Source: an uncultured Marvinbryantia sp.
Lineage (GTDB): Bacteria; Bacillota; Clostridia; Lachnospirales; Lachnospiraceae
DNA length: 64,000 nucleotides
Direction of reading: 5' to 3'
Assembly: GCA_934408725.1 (NCBI GenBank)
Contig: CAKRVB010000003.1
Span: 62,001-126,000, forward strand
Under the pieces are notes generated by a model. That model had not been told where the DNA came from, searched no databases, and saw only the letters and a list, made by a program, of their open reading frames with translations. The position numbers and the translations under genes were made by a program. Shown here piece after piece: positions 53,884 through 62,450 of this stretch. Position 1 is the first letter of the stretch; every line of letters begins with the position of its first letter.

Positions 53884-54146
53884 TCTTTCCGCTCCCCGTC
53901 ACTCTGTCTTTCGCCTCTCCTCGACAGCGGATTCACAACTTACTTCTCTTTCCGCCGCCCGCCACTCTGTCTTTCGCCTCTCCTCGACAGCGGATTCACA
54001 ACTTGCTTCTCTTTCCGCCGCCCGTCACTCTATCTTTCGCCTCTCCTCGACAGCGGATTCACAACTTGCTTCTCTTTCCGCTGCCTGGCCCACCAGCTTT
54101 CACATCTCCTCGACAGCGGATTTCTCACTTATTTCTCTTTCCGCTG
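53884..54146. repeat. 63-bp tandem repeat, four copies plus a partial one
   Basis: Units start at 53884, 53947, 54010, 54073 and 54136 (each 'tctttccgc'), with 'tcgacagcgg' recurring at 53921, 53984, 54047 and 54110, an exact 63-bp period. The first three units are nearly identical; the fourth has diverged. Because 63 is a multiple of three, 21-residue repeats appear in several frames on both strands, but none has a credible gene context. It separates JetC' from JetD. Confidence 0.95.
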
Positions 54147-54197
54147 CCACAGTGCCCCACGATACCATTCAGCTCCCGGCCAGTCATCATCCATTCC

Positions 54198-55547
54198 TTA
54201 CTCTTCCATCTCTCTTCCCCGTTCTTCTACCATCTGCTCGCTTTCCAGCATTTCTTTTGCTTTTCCATTCCACAGATATGGCATGACGGTGACGAATTTT
54301 GCATTTTCCGGGCGAATGAGCTGATAGATGGCCAGCGCATCCAACGTATCACAGTCTCCCCACAGTACCTGAGAGTTAATGATAAAGTCAAATTCAAATT
54401 CTGTCATCAACCGGAACATATCCCGGATATTGCGGTTATCTACACCGGCAAATGCCTCATCCAGAGAGATCAGTCTCGGTGCATCGATCCGACCGCCCTG
54501 ATATTTGGCTACTACAGCGGAAAACAATGGCACGTACATGGACATAGCCTTCTCACCACCACTGAAAGTACCAAACACACTGTTGGTCAGCTCTTTCTGA
54601 CGTTCTCCATTTTTCTGGGAAAATAGCTGGAATTCGAACCATTTTCGATAGTCCAGAGTATCCTTCATCACCTGATAGAAGGAGATCATACCGCCGCTGT
54701 CTTTGGCCTGTCGTCTGGCTTCTTCCACCTTGGAACGGAAGTGGCGTGACAGCTTCGCAGCCTCTTCTTCTCCCATCAGGCGATAATCCTTTTTCAGCAG
54801 ATCCACCAGTTCTCTGATATCCAGCTGATCTTCTTTTTCTGCCGTCTTGCTGCGCCATCTCAGGTTCAACTTCAGACCACTGGAAGTATTCATGGCTCCC
54901 ATCAGGGAGTTCATCTTGTTGACCCACATATTCGATGCATTGATCTTGCTTCGAATCTTCCGGCTCACGGTATTAGCCAGAATATCTTCGAATAATTCCC
55001 GGTCACCGTCTTTGATCAGATTCTCCAGCTCTGCGATATCTTCCTCCAGATGGGCTGTCAGTTTCGTAAATGAGATCTTCACGCCCTGATAGCGGGCAGA
55101 GATATCCAGACGCTTGGCTCCCGGATCGCCCTTTTCTGACTGTTCCTCCAGTGTTTCAAATAAAGTGCTCTGCTGCAGCTGGTATTCTGCCAGAAATGGC
55201 CGGTTTTCAAAACATGCTTTATTCAGCTCCTGCAGCACAGATTCCATATGCTGGTTTTGAAGATCTGTATTCAGATACTGACAGATCTCTTTTGCCTTCT
55301 GGCCGCCATCCGCTTTGATCTCTTCTGACAGCTCCACATAATCCAGTGCCAGTTCTGCCTGATACCGCTGTGCCAAATATTCCAGCTTTCGTTTCAGTCG
55401 CTCCATCTGGACTTCCGCTTCTTCTTTTTCTGTTTCCAGGATCCGTACCTTGGACTGTTTTTCTGTGATCTCCACAATACAGCGTTCCCGCTCTGAAGGA
55501 TATTTATGAAGCCAGTCCACACAGGCATCCAGCCGCTCTTTCACCAT
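54198..55547 (-). pseudogene. jetC: Truncated JetC-like SMC ATPase (C-terminal third only)
   Basis: The frame (449 residues from ATG 55547) lacks the N-terminal Walker A part. It opens within a coiled-coil region and continues to the C-terminal head: ABC signature 'FSGGEKAM' (328-335), Walker B 'LISLDEAF' (359-366), D-loop 'AGVDNRN' and 'INSQVLWGDCD'. TIGR02680-type JetC proteins are usually well over 1,000 residues. An in-frame TGA lies just before the open part. The JetA' gene is only 12 bases upstream, so a deletion removed the JetA C-terminus, all of JetB and the JetC N-terminus. ATP hydrolysis is not possible without Walker A. Confidence 0.8.
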
Positions 55548-55558
55548 TTCATAATCGG

Positions 55559-56431
55559 TCAGCTGCAGCTGTTGCCGGCTTCATTTTCCTGTCCGTTCTC
55601 AGCCACAAACCAGGCATAAATACTGGCATAACGACCATTGGTCTTATCCTCCAGCATACTTCTGGACACTTCCACATCCATTCGAGGAATCGACAGCTCA
55701 TAATTCACCACTTTCTCAAATACCCTAAGCCGAATTTCCTCATCCAGCATCCGCAAGTCTTCTTCGATCACGCCTACATTTCGCTGCAATCCCTTGATAA
55801 AGCTGCGCAGATACTCCACCAGCCGATCCTTGAATACCAGAAACTCTTTGGTATGCATCATTTCTTCTGCTTTTACACTGTTCAGATCTCTCATATAATC
55901 CTGATAGTTCTGATTCAGCCGTACAAAATCATTATTCAGATCATTCCACCAGGTATATACACTTATCTCATCCCGTTCTGCCATCTCAGGAAACCGCTGA
56001 ATACTGAGGCGAATCCGCTCCAGAAGCGTCGGTTCCAGTGATGCCCCTTCGATAAACAGATTCTCCAGACGAACTACCAGACGCTCGATCTCCACGCTAT
56101 ATTCTGACATCTGATACCGGTATTTTCGGTTCTTAAATTCTTCAATCGAAGTAACCTTTCTGGTATCCTGGATTGTATTCAGATTCTTCCACTCCGTCAG
56201 CGTAGTCAGATCCTGCAGGCACTGCTCCGGCCGATACTCTGCAAAATAGGGATCTTCCTTCATCTGCGCATAGACTTCTTCCTGGTACATCCAGTAATGA
56301 AGTTTCTCATAATTTTCAAAAAAAATGCGCATAATGCATCGATATCGATCTACATTATCCGCATTCAAATACTTCACTTCCGTCAGTGAGCGAAGTAATT
56401 TATCAGTTATCTGCATGAGATTATTTCCCAT
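55559..56431 (-). pseudogene. jetA: Truncated JetA-like protein (DUF2397/TIGR02677 type, N-terminal part)
   Basis: The 290-residue frame starts at ATG 56431 or ATG 56416; neither has a good ribosome site. 'VDRYRCIMRIFFENYEKLHYWMYQEEVY' at the start and 'RYASIYAWFVAENGQENEAG' at the end fit the N-terminal and middle parts of DUF2397. Family members run to about 500 residues, so the C-terminal 200 are missing. The frame ends in a few out-of-frame residues (NSCS) where it meets the JetC remnant. JetA is the kleisin-like subunit of Wadjet. The 5' end overlaps a 16-bp inverted repeat (56423-56481). Confidence 0.75.
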
Positions 56432-56481
56432 CTGAAATACATGTTATGATACTGTCAATCATAGCATTTCAGATGGGAAAT
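56423..56481. repeat. Perfect 16-bp inverted repeat over the JetA' start codon
   Basis: ATTTCCCATCTGAAAT (56423-56438) and ATTTCAGATGGGAAAT (56466-56481) are exact inverse complements with a 27-base loop. One arm covers the ATG at 56431. There is no T-run, so it is more likely an operator or element end than a terminator. It starts 13 bases after the rmlC stop. Confidence 0.85.
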
Positions 56482-56493
56482 GACAAGCTCTTC

Positions 56494-57102
56494 CTAGAAC
56501 TTAAACGTATCCTTGATTCCCAGCCATTTCTGGTCTTTATCGCTGAGATTCAGTGCCGTACCATCTTCCATCACGTATCCCTCTGCGGATGCGCTTCCCT
56601 GATAGCTGCCCTTTACCTGTGGCCACTGGATGCCGATCTCCGGATCGTTCCATGCCATACCGCCTTCATCCCCTGGATGATAGAAGTCGGTACATTTGTA
56701 GCAGAATTCTGCCACATCGGATAATACCAGGAATCCGTGTGCAAATCCCTGTGGAATATAGAACTGCTTCTTGTTTTCTTCTGTCAGTTCGATACCATAG
56801 TATTTTCCGTAAGTCTCAGAATCACTTCTCAGGTCTACAGCCACGTCATAGACGGAGCCTTTGATCACGCGAACCAGCTTACCCTGTGGGAATTCCTTCT
56901 GAAAATGCAGTCCACGCAATACACCTTTGGTGGAGCAGGACTGGTTATCCTGTACGAATACCATGTCTAGTCCTGCTTCTTTCATATCGTTTTCATTGTA
57001 AGTCTCCATAAAGTATCCACGGGAATCACCGTGCACGGTCGGTTCAATCACGCACAGTCCCTGAATGCCGCCTACATTTTTCTCTACTTTAATCTGTCCC
57101 AT
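56494..57102 (-). CDS. rmlC: dTDP-4-dehydrorhamnose 3,5-epimerase
   Basis: The 202-residue cupin starts at ATG 57102 (GGAG upstream). 'GDSRGYFMETYNENDM', 'FVQDNQSCSTKGVLRGLHFQ', 'KLVRVIKGSVYDVAVDLR', 'FYIPQGFAHGFLVLSD' are the RmlC blocks, with the His in 'GLHFQ' as catalytic base. It is slightly longer than usual at its C-terminus. It follows rmlB by two bases. RmlD, needed for dTDP-rhamnose, is not in the window. Confidence 0.95.
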   Translation of the reverse strand: MGQIKVEKNVGGIQGLCVIEPTVHGDSRGYFMETYNENDMKEAGLDMVFVQDNQSCSTKGVLRGLHFQKEFPQGKLVRVIKGSVYDVAVDLRSDSETYGKYYGIELTEENKKQFYIPQGFAHGFLVLSDVAEFCYKCTDFYHPGDEGGMAWNDPEIGIQWPQVKGSYQGSASAEGYVMEDGTALNLSDKDQKWLGIKDTFKF

Positions 57103-57104
57103 TT

Positions 57105-58124
57105 CTATCTGTCTCCGTACATTTTTTCATAGTAGTTCTGGTATTCCCCTGAAATAATGGTCTCCCACCATTCTCTGTTTTCCAGATACCACTTAATAGT
57201 CTTCTTGATACCGTCTGCGAATTTTGTTTCTGGCAGCCAGCCCAGTTCATTGTGGATCTTCGTTGGATCAATCGCATAACGCATATCGTGTCCCTTACGG
57301 TCTGTTACATGGGTAATCAGGCTTTCCGGTTTGCCCAGTTCCTTGCAGATCAGTTTCACAATATCAATATTTTTCATTTCGTTATGACCGCCAATGTTGT
57401 AGACTTCTCCCACGCGGCCTTTATGAATAATCAGGTCAATAGCCTTGCAGTGGTCTTCAACATACAGCCAGTCACGGACATTTAATCCTTCTCCGTATAC
57501 TGGAAGTGGCTTGTCATTTAATGCATTGGCAATCATCAGCGGAATCAGTTTCTCTGGAAAATGGTATGGGCCGTAGTTATTGGAGCAGCGGCTGATGGTT
57601 ACAGGCAGTCCATAGGTTCTGTGATATGCCAGTACCAGAAGGTCAGCGCCAGCCTTGGATGAGCTGTACGGGCTGCTGGTGTGGATCGGAGTCTCTTCGG
57701 TAAAGAACAGATCCGGGCGATCCAGAGGCAGATCTCCGTATACTTCATCCGTAGATACCTGATGATAACGGGTGATGCCATATTTTCTGCAGGCATCCAT
57801 CAGCACTGCGGTACCTTTGATGTTGGTATCCAGGAATACTTCCGGATTCTCAATAGAACGGTCTACGTGGCTCTCTGCTGCGAAGTTTACCACGATGTCC
57901 GGATGTTCTTCTTCAAATAATTTATAAACAGCTTCTCTGTCTGTGATGCTTTCCTTTACAAAACGGAAATTTGGATTGTCCATTACTGGTGCCAGTGTGG
58001 ACAGGTTACCTGCATAGGTCAGGCAGTCCAGACACACGATACGGTAATCCGGGTATTTCTTTAACATGTGAAAAATAAAGTTGCTTCCGATAAATCCGGC
58101 TCCGCCGGTAACGATAATATTCAT
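57105..58124 (-). CDS. rmlB: dTDP-glucose 4,6-dehydratase
   Basis: The 339-residue SDR enzyme starts at ATG 58124 after AGGAGG. 'IIVTGGAGFIGSNFIFHML' (NAD binding), 'NFAAESHVDRSI', 'VSTDEVYGDL', 'SPYSSSKAGADLLVLAYHRTYG' with the YxxxK pair, and 'RCSNNYGPYHFPEKLIP'. It makes dTDP-4-keto-6-deoxyglucose, the shared precursor for rhamnose (RmlC) and for the 3-amino sugar branch starting at 33484. Confidence 0.97.
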   Translation of the reverse strand: MNIIVTGGAGFIGSNFIFHMLKKYPDYRIVCLDCLTYAGNLSTLAPVMDNPNFRFVKESITDREAVYKLFEEEHPDIVVNFAAESHVDRSIENPEVFLDTNIKGTAVLMDACRKYGITRYHQVSTDEVYGDLPLDRPDLFFTEETPIHTSSPYSSSKAGADLLVLAYHRTYGLPVTISRCSNNYGPYHFPEKLIPLMIANALNDKPLPVYGEGLNVRDWLYVEDHCKAIDLIIHKGRVGEVYNIGGHNEMKNIDIVKLICKELGKPESLITHVTDRKGHDMRYAIDPTKIHNELGWLPETKFADGIKKTIKWYLENREWWETIISGEYQNYYEKMYGDR

Positions 58125-58138
58125 GATAATAAGTCCTC

Positions 58139-59035
58139 CTAATACAACTGCTCTCTATATTTTCCATCCAGCACGTCCTTCAGATACTGTCCGTACTGAT
58201 TTTTCTTTACGATCTCGTAAGTCTTCATCACATCTTCTTTGCTGATCCATCCATTGAGATATGCAATCTCCTCCAGGCAGGCAATCTTGCGGTGCTGATG
58301 AGTCTCTACGGTTTTTACAAAGTTGGTAGCATCCACCAGGCTCTCATGTGTTCCGGTATCCAGCCAGGTGAATCCCTGTCCCAGAAGTTCCACATTCAAG
58401 TCACCATTTTCCAGATAGATGCGGTTCAGATCAGTGATCTCCAGCTCTCCTCTGGCGCTTGGCTTCAGGTTCTTTGCATACTCTACCACACGATTATCAT
58501 AGAAATACAGACCTGTTACACAGTAGTTGCTCTTTGGCTTAGCCGGTTTTTCTTCAATAGAGATCGCTTTTCCGCTATGGTCGAATTCCACGATTCCGAA
58601 ACGCTCCGGATCGTCTACATAATAGCCAAATACAGTAGCGCCTTTGCCATTCTCTGCATTTTCCACTGCGGAAGTCAGTCTCTTCTTCAGGCCATGGCCT
58701 GCGAAAATATTATCTCCCAGTACCATAGCTACCGTATCATCACCGATAAAATCAGCTCCGATAATAAAGGCCTGTGCCAGTCCATCCGGGCTTGGTTGTA
58801 CTGCATAAGACAGATTCACACCAAACTGATGTCCGTCACCCAGCAGTTCCTGAAAACGCGGTGTATCCTGTGGGGTAGAAATAATCAAAATCTCTCGAAT
58901 TCCTGCACTCATTAACACTGACATTGGATAATAAATCATTGGCTTGTCATAGATCGGCAGTAACTGCTTGGAAGTTACCATGGTCAGCGGATATAAACGG
59001 GTTCCGGATCCTCCTGCTAAAATAATTCCCTTCAT
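58139..59035 (-). CDS. rmlA: Glucose-1-phosphate thymidylyltransferase
   Basis: The 298-residue protein starts at ATG 59035 with GGAGAG upstream. '[30 protein letters not shown]' is the nucleotide-binding start, and '[12 protein letters not shown]' and '[10 protein letters not shown]' follow. It is the first gene of the rmlABC operon on the minus strand, 14 bases before rmlB. Its promoter has a long 19-bp spacer with a dyad, see 59107-59137. Confidence 0.97.
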   Translation of the reverse strand: MKGIILAGGSGTRLYPLTMVTSKQLLPIYDKPMIYYPMSVLMSAGIREILIISTPQDTPRFQELLGDGHQFGVNLSYAVQPSPDGLAQAFIIGADFIGDDTVAMVLGDNIFAGHGLKKRLTSAVENAENGKGATVFGYYVDDPERFGIVEFDHSGKAISIEEKPAKPKSNYCVTGLYFYDNRVVEYAKNLKPSARGELEITDLNRIYLENGDLNVELLGQGFTWLDTGTHESLVDATNFVKTVETHQHRKIACLEEIAYLNGWISKEDVMKTYEIVKKNQYGQYLKDVLDGKYREQLY

Positions 59036-59106
59036 TTCTTTCGTACTCTCCTATCCTGGCTCAACTTACGTCAGGCCACAAACAAATCTTTACCAGTTAT
59101 AACTGC

Positions 59107-59137
59107 ATTATAAAAGATGCCCTAAGGGCACCTTCAA
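59107..59137 (-). promoter_or_regulatory. rmlABC promoter with 19-bp spacer and internal dyad (MerR-type layout)
   Basis: On the minus strand -35 TTGAAG (59137-59132) and -10 TATAAT (59112-59107) are 19 bp apart, two more than usual. The spacer holds the perfect dyad TGCCC-taa-GGGCA (59118-59130). Long spacers with a central dyad are the hallmark of MerR-regulated promoters, and a MerR-family gene starts divergently at 59241. The rmlA start lies about 65 bases downstream of the predicted transcription start. Confidence 0.6.
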
Positions 59138-59240
59138 GTATTTTTTATGTAAAATTCGCAAATTTGTAGCAGATGAACAAAAATCAGACGATTCTGACGG
59201 CCGATTTATGGTACAATATCTGGTAAGGAGTGTCTTAACC

Positions 59241-60422
59241 ATGAAATTACCAGGCTATTATTCTTCCGGTGAATTTGCCGCCAAGGCGCATATCACCAAG
59301 AAGACGATTCGATATTACGATGAACATCATATTTTAAAACCTTCTTTTGTCAATGAAAACGGTGCCCGTTTTTATACGGATGAGGATTTTGCCAGATTAC
59401 AACAGATTTTATTTTTAAAATATCTTGGCTTTTCTCTGGATGATATCCGGGAGATGACCATGCGAAACGGAGATCGTTCTTTTTTATCCGAGTCCCTGCA
59501 TATGCAGCTGGGCCTGATGGAAGAACGTCTGGAACAGATGCAGTTGATGAAGCAGGCGCTGCAAGAAGCCTCTGAGGCAGTGGATCACGGCGATCAGGTG
59601 GACTGGAGCCATATGCTGCAGGTTGTCAATATCAACGAAATGGAACAGAAACTGAAGAACCAGTATCTGAATTCTTCCAATATCTCTGCCCGTATCAATC
59701 TGCATAAAGAATATGCGATAAATAAGCAGGGTTGGTTTCCATGGTTATATGAGCAGTGCCACATCCGTCCGGGTGATACGGTTCTGGAACTGGGATGCGG
59801 TGATGCTTCCCTTTGGCTGGAAAACCAGGAACGCATCCCGCAGAATGTTCGGATTATTCTGTCCGATCTCTCTGATGGTATGCTACGAGATGTCAGGCGT
59901 TCTATTGGAACCGATGATTACAGATTTTGCTTTGATGTTATGGATGCCCATCAGATTCATATGCCTGATCAAAGTGTCGATCTGCTGATTGCCAATCATG
60001 TACTGTTCTACTGTGAAGATCTGCAACAGGTCTTCCGTGAAGTAAAAAGGGTACTCAAACCAGGCGGTGTCTTTATCTGCAGCACCTACAGTGAACAGCA
60101 TATGAAAGAAATCAGTGAACTGGTACAGGAATTTGATGACCGGATTGTTCTGTCAGCTGACCGACTGTATGAACGCTTCGGCAAAGAAAATGGCGAAACA
60201 CTGTTACAAGAAGAATTTTCCCATATTCAATGGGTTCAGTATGAAGACTATCTGAATGTAACCGATACTGATGCACTGATTGCCTATGTGCTATCCTGTC
60301 ATGGCAACCAGAATCGATACATCGTTGACCGATACCGCGACTTTCGGGCCTTTGTAAAGAAAAAGACCGAAAAAGGATTTTATGTCACCAAAGATGCTGG
60401 TGCGTTTATTGTAAAACGCTAA
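59241..60422 (+). CDS. MerR-family regulator fused to a SAM-dependent methyltransferase
   Basis: The start is ATG 59241, after AAGGAG; an upstream in-frame start at 59208 overlaps the -10 region. Residues 1-75 are a MerR helix-turn-helix ('YSSGEFAAKAHITKKTIRYYDEHHILKPS', 'FLKYLGFSLDDIREM'). A coiled-coil dimer helix follows (about 80-112). From about 165 to 290 there is a class I methyltransferase: motif I 'VLELGCGDASL' (181-191), then 'DLSDGML' and 'ANHVLFYCEDLQQVFREVKRVLKPGG'. In MerR proteins the C-terminal part senses the signal; here that would be a methyltransferase substrate or SAM. It is divergent from rmlA with a shared 205-bp promoter region. Confidence 0.88.
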   Translation: MKLPGYYSSGEFAAKAHITKKTIRYYDEHHILKPSFVNENGARFYTDEDFARLQQILFLKYLGFSLDDIREMTMRNGDRSFLSESLHMQLGLMEERLEQMQLMKQALQEASEAVDHGDQVDWSHMLQVVNINEMEQKLKNQYLNSSNISARINLHKEYAINKQGWFPWLYEQCHIRPGDTVLELGCGDASLWLENQERIPQNVRIILSDLSDGMLRDVRRSIGTDDYRFCFDVMDAHQIHMPDQSVDLLIANHVLFYCEDLQQVFREVKRVLKPGGVFICSTYSEQHMKEISELVQEFDDRIVLSADRLYERFGKENGETLLQEEFSHIQWVQYEDYLNVTDTDALIAYVLSCHGNQNRYIVDRYRDFRAFVKKKTEKGFYVTKDAGAFIVKR

Positions 60423-60455
60423 CCATTTTGTACTTTCCTGTATGATTCTTATATT

Positions 60456-60497
60456 CCGTGGTCAGTTACACCTCTCTTTTAGCATACCTGACCACGG
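60456..60497 (+). terminator. Terminator of the MerR-methyltransferase gene
   Basis: CCGTGGTCAG (60456-60465) pairs perfectly with CTGACCACGG (60488-60497), followed by atttttcattttt. It lies 34 bases after the stop and separates this gene from the convergent fusion gene ending at 60520. Confidence 0.85.
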
Positions 60498-60519
60498 ATT
60501 TTTCATTTTTCTTACACTA

Positions 60520-62427
60520 TTATTTTCCAAGCTCTTTCCGTGCTGCTGCCAGCGCCGCATCAATGACCTTATCCATGTCATAGTACTTATACTGTCCCAG
60601 TCTGCCGCCGAAAATCACGTTTTCTTCTTTTTCAGCCAGCTCCCGGTATGCTTCGTACAGCTTGCTGTTCTTCTCATCGTTTACCGGATAATATGGTTCA
60701 ATGCCTGGCTTCCACTCCGTAGAATATTCCCTGGAAATGATGGTATAATCTTTTGGCTCCTCAGCCTCCAGCTCTGGTTCAAAGTGCTTGTGCTCAATGA
60801 TTCTGGTATATGGCACTTCTTTTGCCGTGTAGTTCACCACTGCATTTCCCTGATAGCTTGCGTCTTCGACCCTCTTTGTCTCGAATCGCACGGTACGGTA
60901 TTCCAGATGGCCCAGCCTGTAATCAAAGTATTCATCAATCATACCAGTAAACACAATCTTTTTAAAATTATCATGTTCCCTGCGATATTCAAAAAAGTCT
61001 GTTTCGGTCATCACATCTACATTCTCCAGAAGCTTCTCGATAATCTGCGTGTAACCGCCCTTCGGAATACCCTGATATACATCATTAAAATAATTGTTAT
61101 TATAAGTAAAACGCAATGGCAGACGCTTAATGATAAAAGCCGGAAGATCTTTGCAGTCTCTTCCCCACTGCTTCTCAGTGTAGCCCTTAATCAGCTTCTC
61201 ATAGACATCCCGTCCCACCAGGGACAATGCCTGTTCTTCCAGATTCTGTGGATCTGTAATCTGCAGGTCTGCGATCTGCTCTGCAATCTTTGCCTTTGCT
61301 TCTGCCGGTGTCCTGATCCCCCACAGCTTACTGAAGGTATTCATGTTAAACGGCAAATTATACAGCTCATCTCCATAGACGGCCACCGGCGAATTAATAT
61401 AGTTGTTAAACTCTGCATATTTATTGATATACTTCCATACCTCTTCATTACTGGTATGGAAAATATGGGCTCCATACTTGTGTACATGGATACCATCCAC
61501 TTCCTCCGTATAGATATTGCCACCGATATGATCCCGCTTTTCCAGCACCAGACAGCGCTTGCCGGCATTTTCCATTTCTCTGGCAAATACCGCCCCATAC
61601 AGACCCGAGCCAACAACCAGGTAATCATAGATCTTTCCGTTCTTCTCGAACTTCTTCGTTCTTTTCTTCTCCTTGCGTTCTCTATCCAGACGATCCTGTT
61701 CTTCCTGATAGGCATCGCAGACCTCTGTCACATCGCCACTCATCCGGGTAATACCTTTGTCCAGCCAGATCGCATGGTCACAGACCTCCCGTACTGTCTT
61801 GATATTATGAGACACAAACAGAAGCGTTGTACCGCCCTCCAACAGTTCAGCCATACGTTCCCGGCATTTTTTACGGAAATTCATATCTCCTACTTCCAGT
61901 GCCTCATCTACAATAAGTACATCCGGACAGTCTACCGTAGCTACTGCAAATCCCAGTCTGGCCTTCATACCGGAAGAAAAGTTCTTCACAGGTGAATCCA
62001 GGAATTTTTTGATATTGGCAAATTCTACGATTTCATCAAAATGTTCATCCATAAACTCCTTGGAATGTCCCAGCAGAGTTCCGTTCATATAGATATTCTC
62101 TCTGGCCGTCAGTTCCCCGTCAAATCCGGCTCCCAGCTCGATCAGGGGAGCAATCCTGCCCTTTACCTTAATCGTGCCCTTATAAGGCTTCAGAATGCCT
62201 GCTATCGCCTTCAGAAAGGTAGACTTACCAGATCCATTGGTGCCGATCAATCCCCAGGCTTCTCCTTTTTTTACCTTCAGAGATACATCGTCAAGGGCCA
62301 GAAATTCCTGAAACATCAGCTGATGCTTCACCAGCTTGATGGCATATTCTTTTAAATTATTAATTTTCTCACTGGATAAGTTAAACCGGATCGTTACGTG
62401 ATCCGCATCCACTACATACTTACTCAT
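60520..62427 (-). CDS. Fusion of polysaccharide ABC exporter ATPase and UDP-galactopyranose mutase
   Basis: One open frame of 635 residues starts at ATG 62427 with AGGAGA upstream. Residues 1-240 are a Wzt/TagH-like ATPase: Walker A 'GTNGSGKST' (62-70), signature 'FSSGM' (150-154), Walker B 'VLIVDEAL' (170-177), His207. Residues 241-263 form a highly charged linker. Residues 264-635 are a complete UDP-galactopyranose mutase: 'YLVVGSGLYGAVFAREM', 'KRDHIGGNIYTEEVDG', 'YGAHIFHTSNEEVWKYI', 'TEKQWGRD', 'GGRLGQYKYYDMDKVI'. All catalytic motifs of both halves look intact, with no stop or frame change at the join. The linker replaces the carbohydrate-binding domain normally found at the C-terminus of Wzt. 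Making UDP-Galf at the mouth of the exporter is an attractive role (inference). Confidence 0.92.
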   Translation of the reverse strand: MSKYVVDADHVTIRFNLSSEKINNLKEYAIKLVKHQLMFQEFLALDDVSLKVKKGEAWGLIGTNGSGKSTFLKAIAGILKPYKGTIKVKGRIAPLIELGAGFDGELTARENIYMNGTLLGHSKEFMDEHFDEIVEFANIKKFLDSPVKNFSSGMKARLGFAVATVDCPDVLIVDEALEVGDMNFRKKCRERMAELLEGGTTLLFVSHNIKTVREVCDHAIWLDKGITRMSGDVTEVCDAYQEEQDRLDRERKEKKRTKKFEKNGKIYDYLVVGSGLYGAVFAREMENAGKRCLVLEKRDHIGGNIYTEEVDGIHVHKYGAHIFHTSNEEVWKYINKYAEFNNYINSPVAVYGDELYNLPFNMNTFSKLWGIRTPAEAKAKIAEQIADLQITDPQNLEEQALSLVGRDVYEKLIKGYTEKQWGRDCKDLPAFIIKRLPLRFTYNNNYFNDVYQGIPKGGYTQIIEKLLENVDVMTETDFFEYRREHDNFKKIVFTGMIDEYFDYRLGHLEYRTVRFETKRVEDASYQGNAVVNYTAKEVPYTRIIEHKHFEPELEAEEPKDYTIISREYSTEWKPGIEPYYPVNDEKNSKLYEAYRELAEKEENVIFGGRLGQYKYYDMDKVIDAALAAARKELGK

Positions 62428-62450
62428 GATTTTCTCCTGCTCTTTGCATG

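Noticed and set aside
53884..54146. Possible CRISPR array
   Set aside because: The whole 63-bp unit repeats, so there are no unique spacers between conserved repeats, and no cas genes are near.
53822..54626. Plus-strand frames with 21-residue repeats (Ser/Ala/Thr-rich)
   Set aside because: They arise from the 63-bp tandem repeat being a multiple of three and run antisense into JetC' and JetD; no start signal or known repeat family.
59189..59217. Promoter of the MerR-methyltransferase gene
   Set aside because: A TACAAT -10 is present at 59212-59217, but no -35 of acceptable quality is found at 16-20 bp, so it is not listed as a feature.
60442..61995. 517-codon open frame on the plus strand
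   Set aside because: It lies entirely opposite the ATPase-mutase fusion, has no ribosome site and no family likeness; it is a shadow of that gene's codon use.
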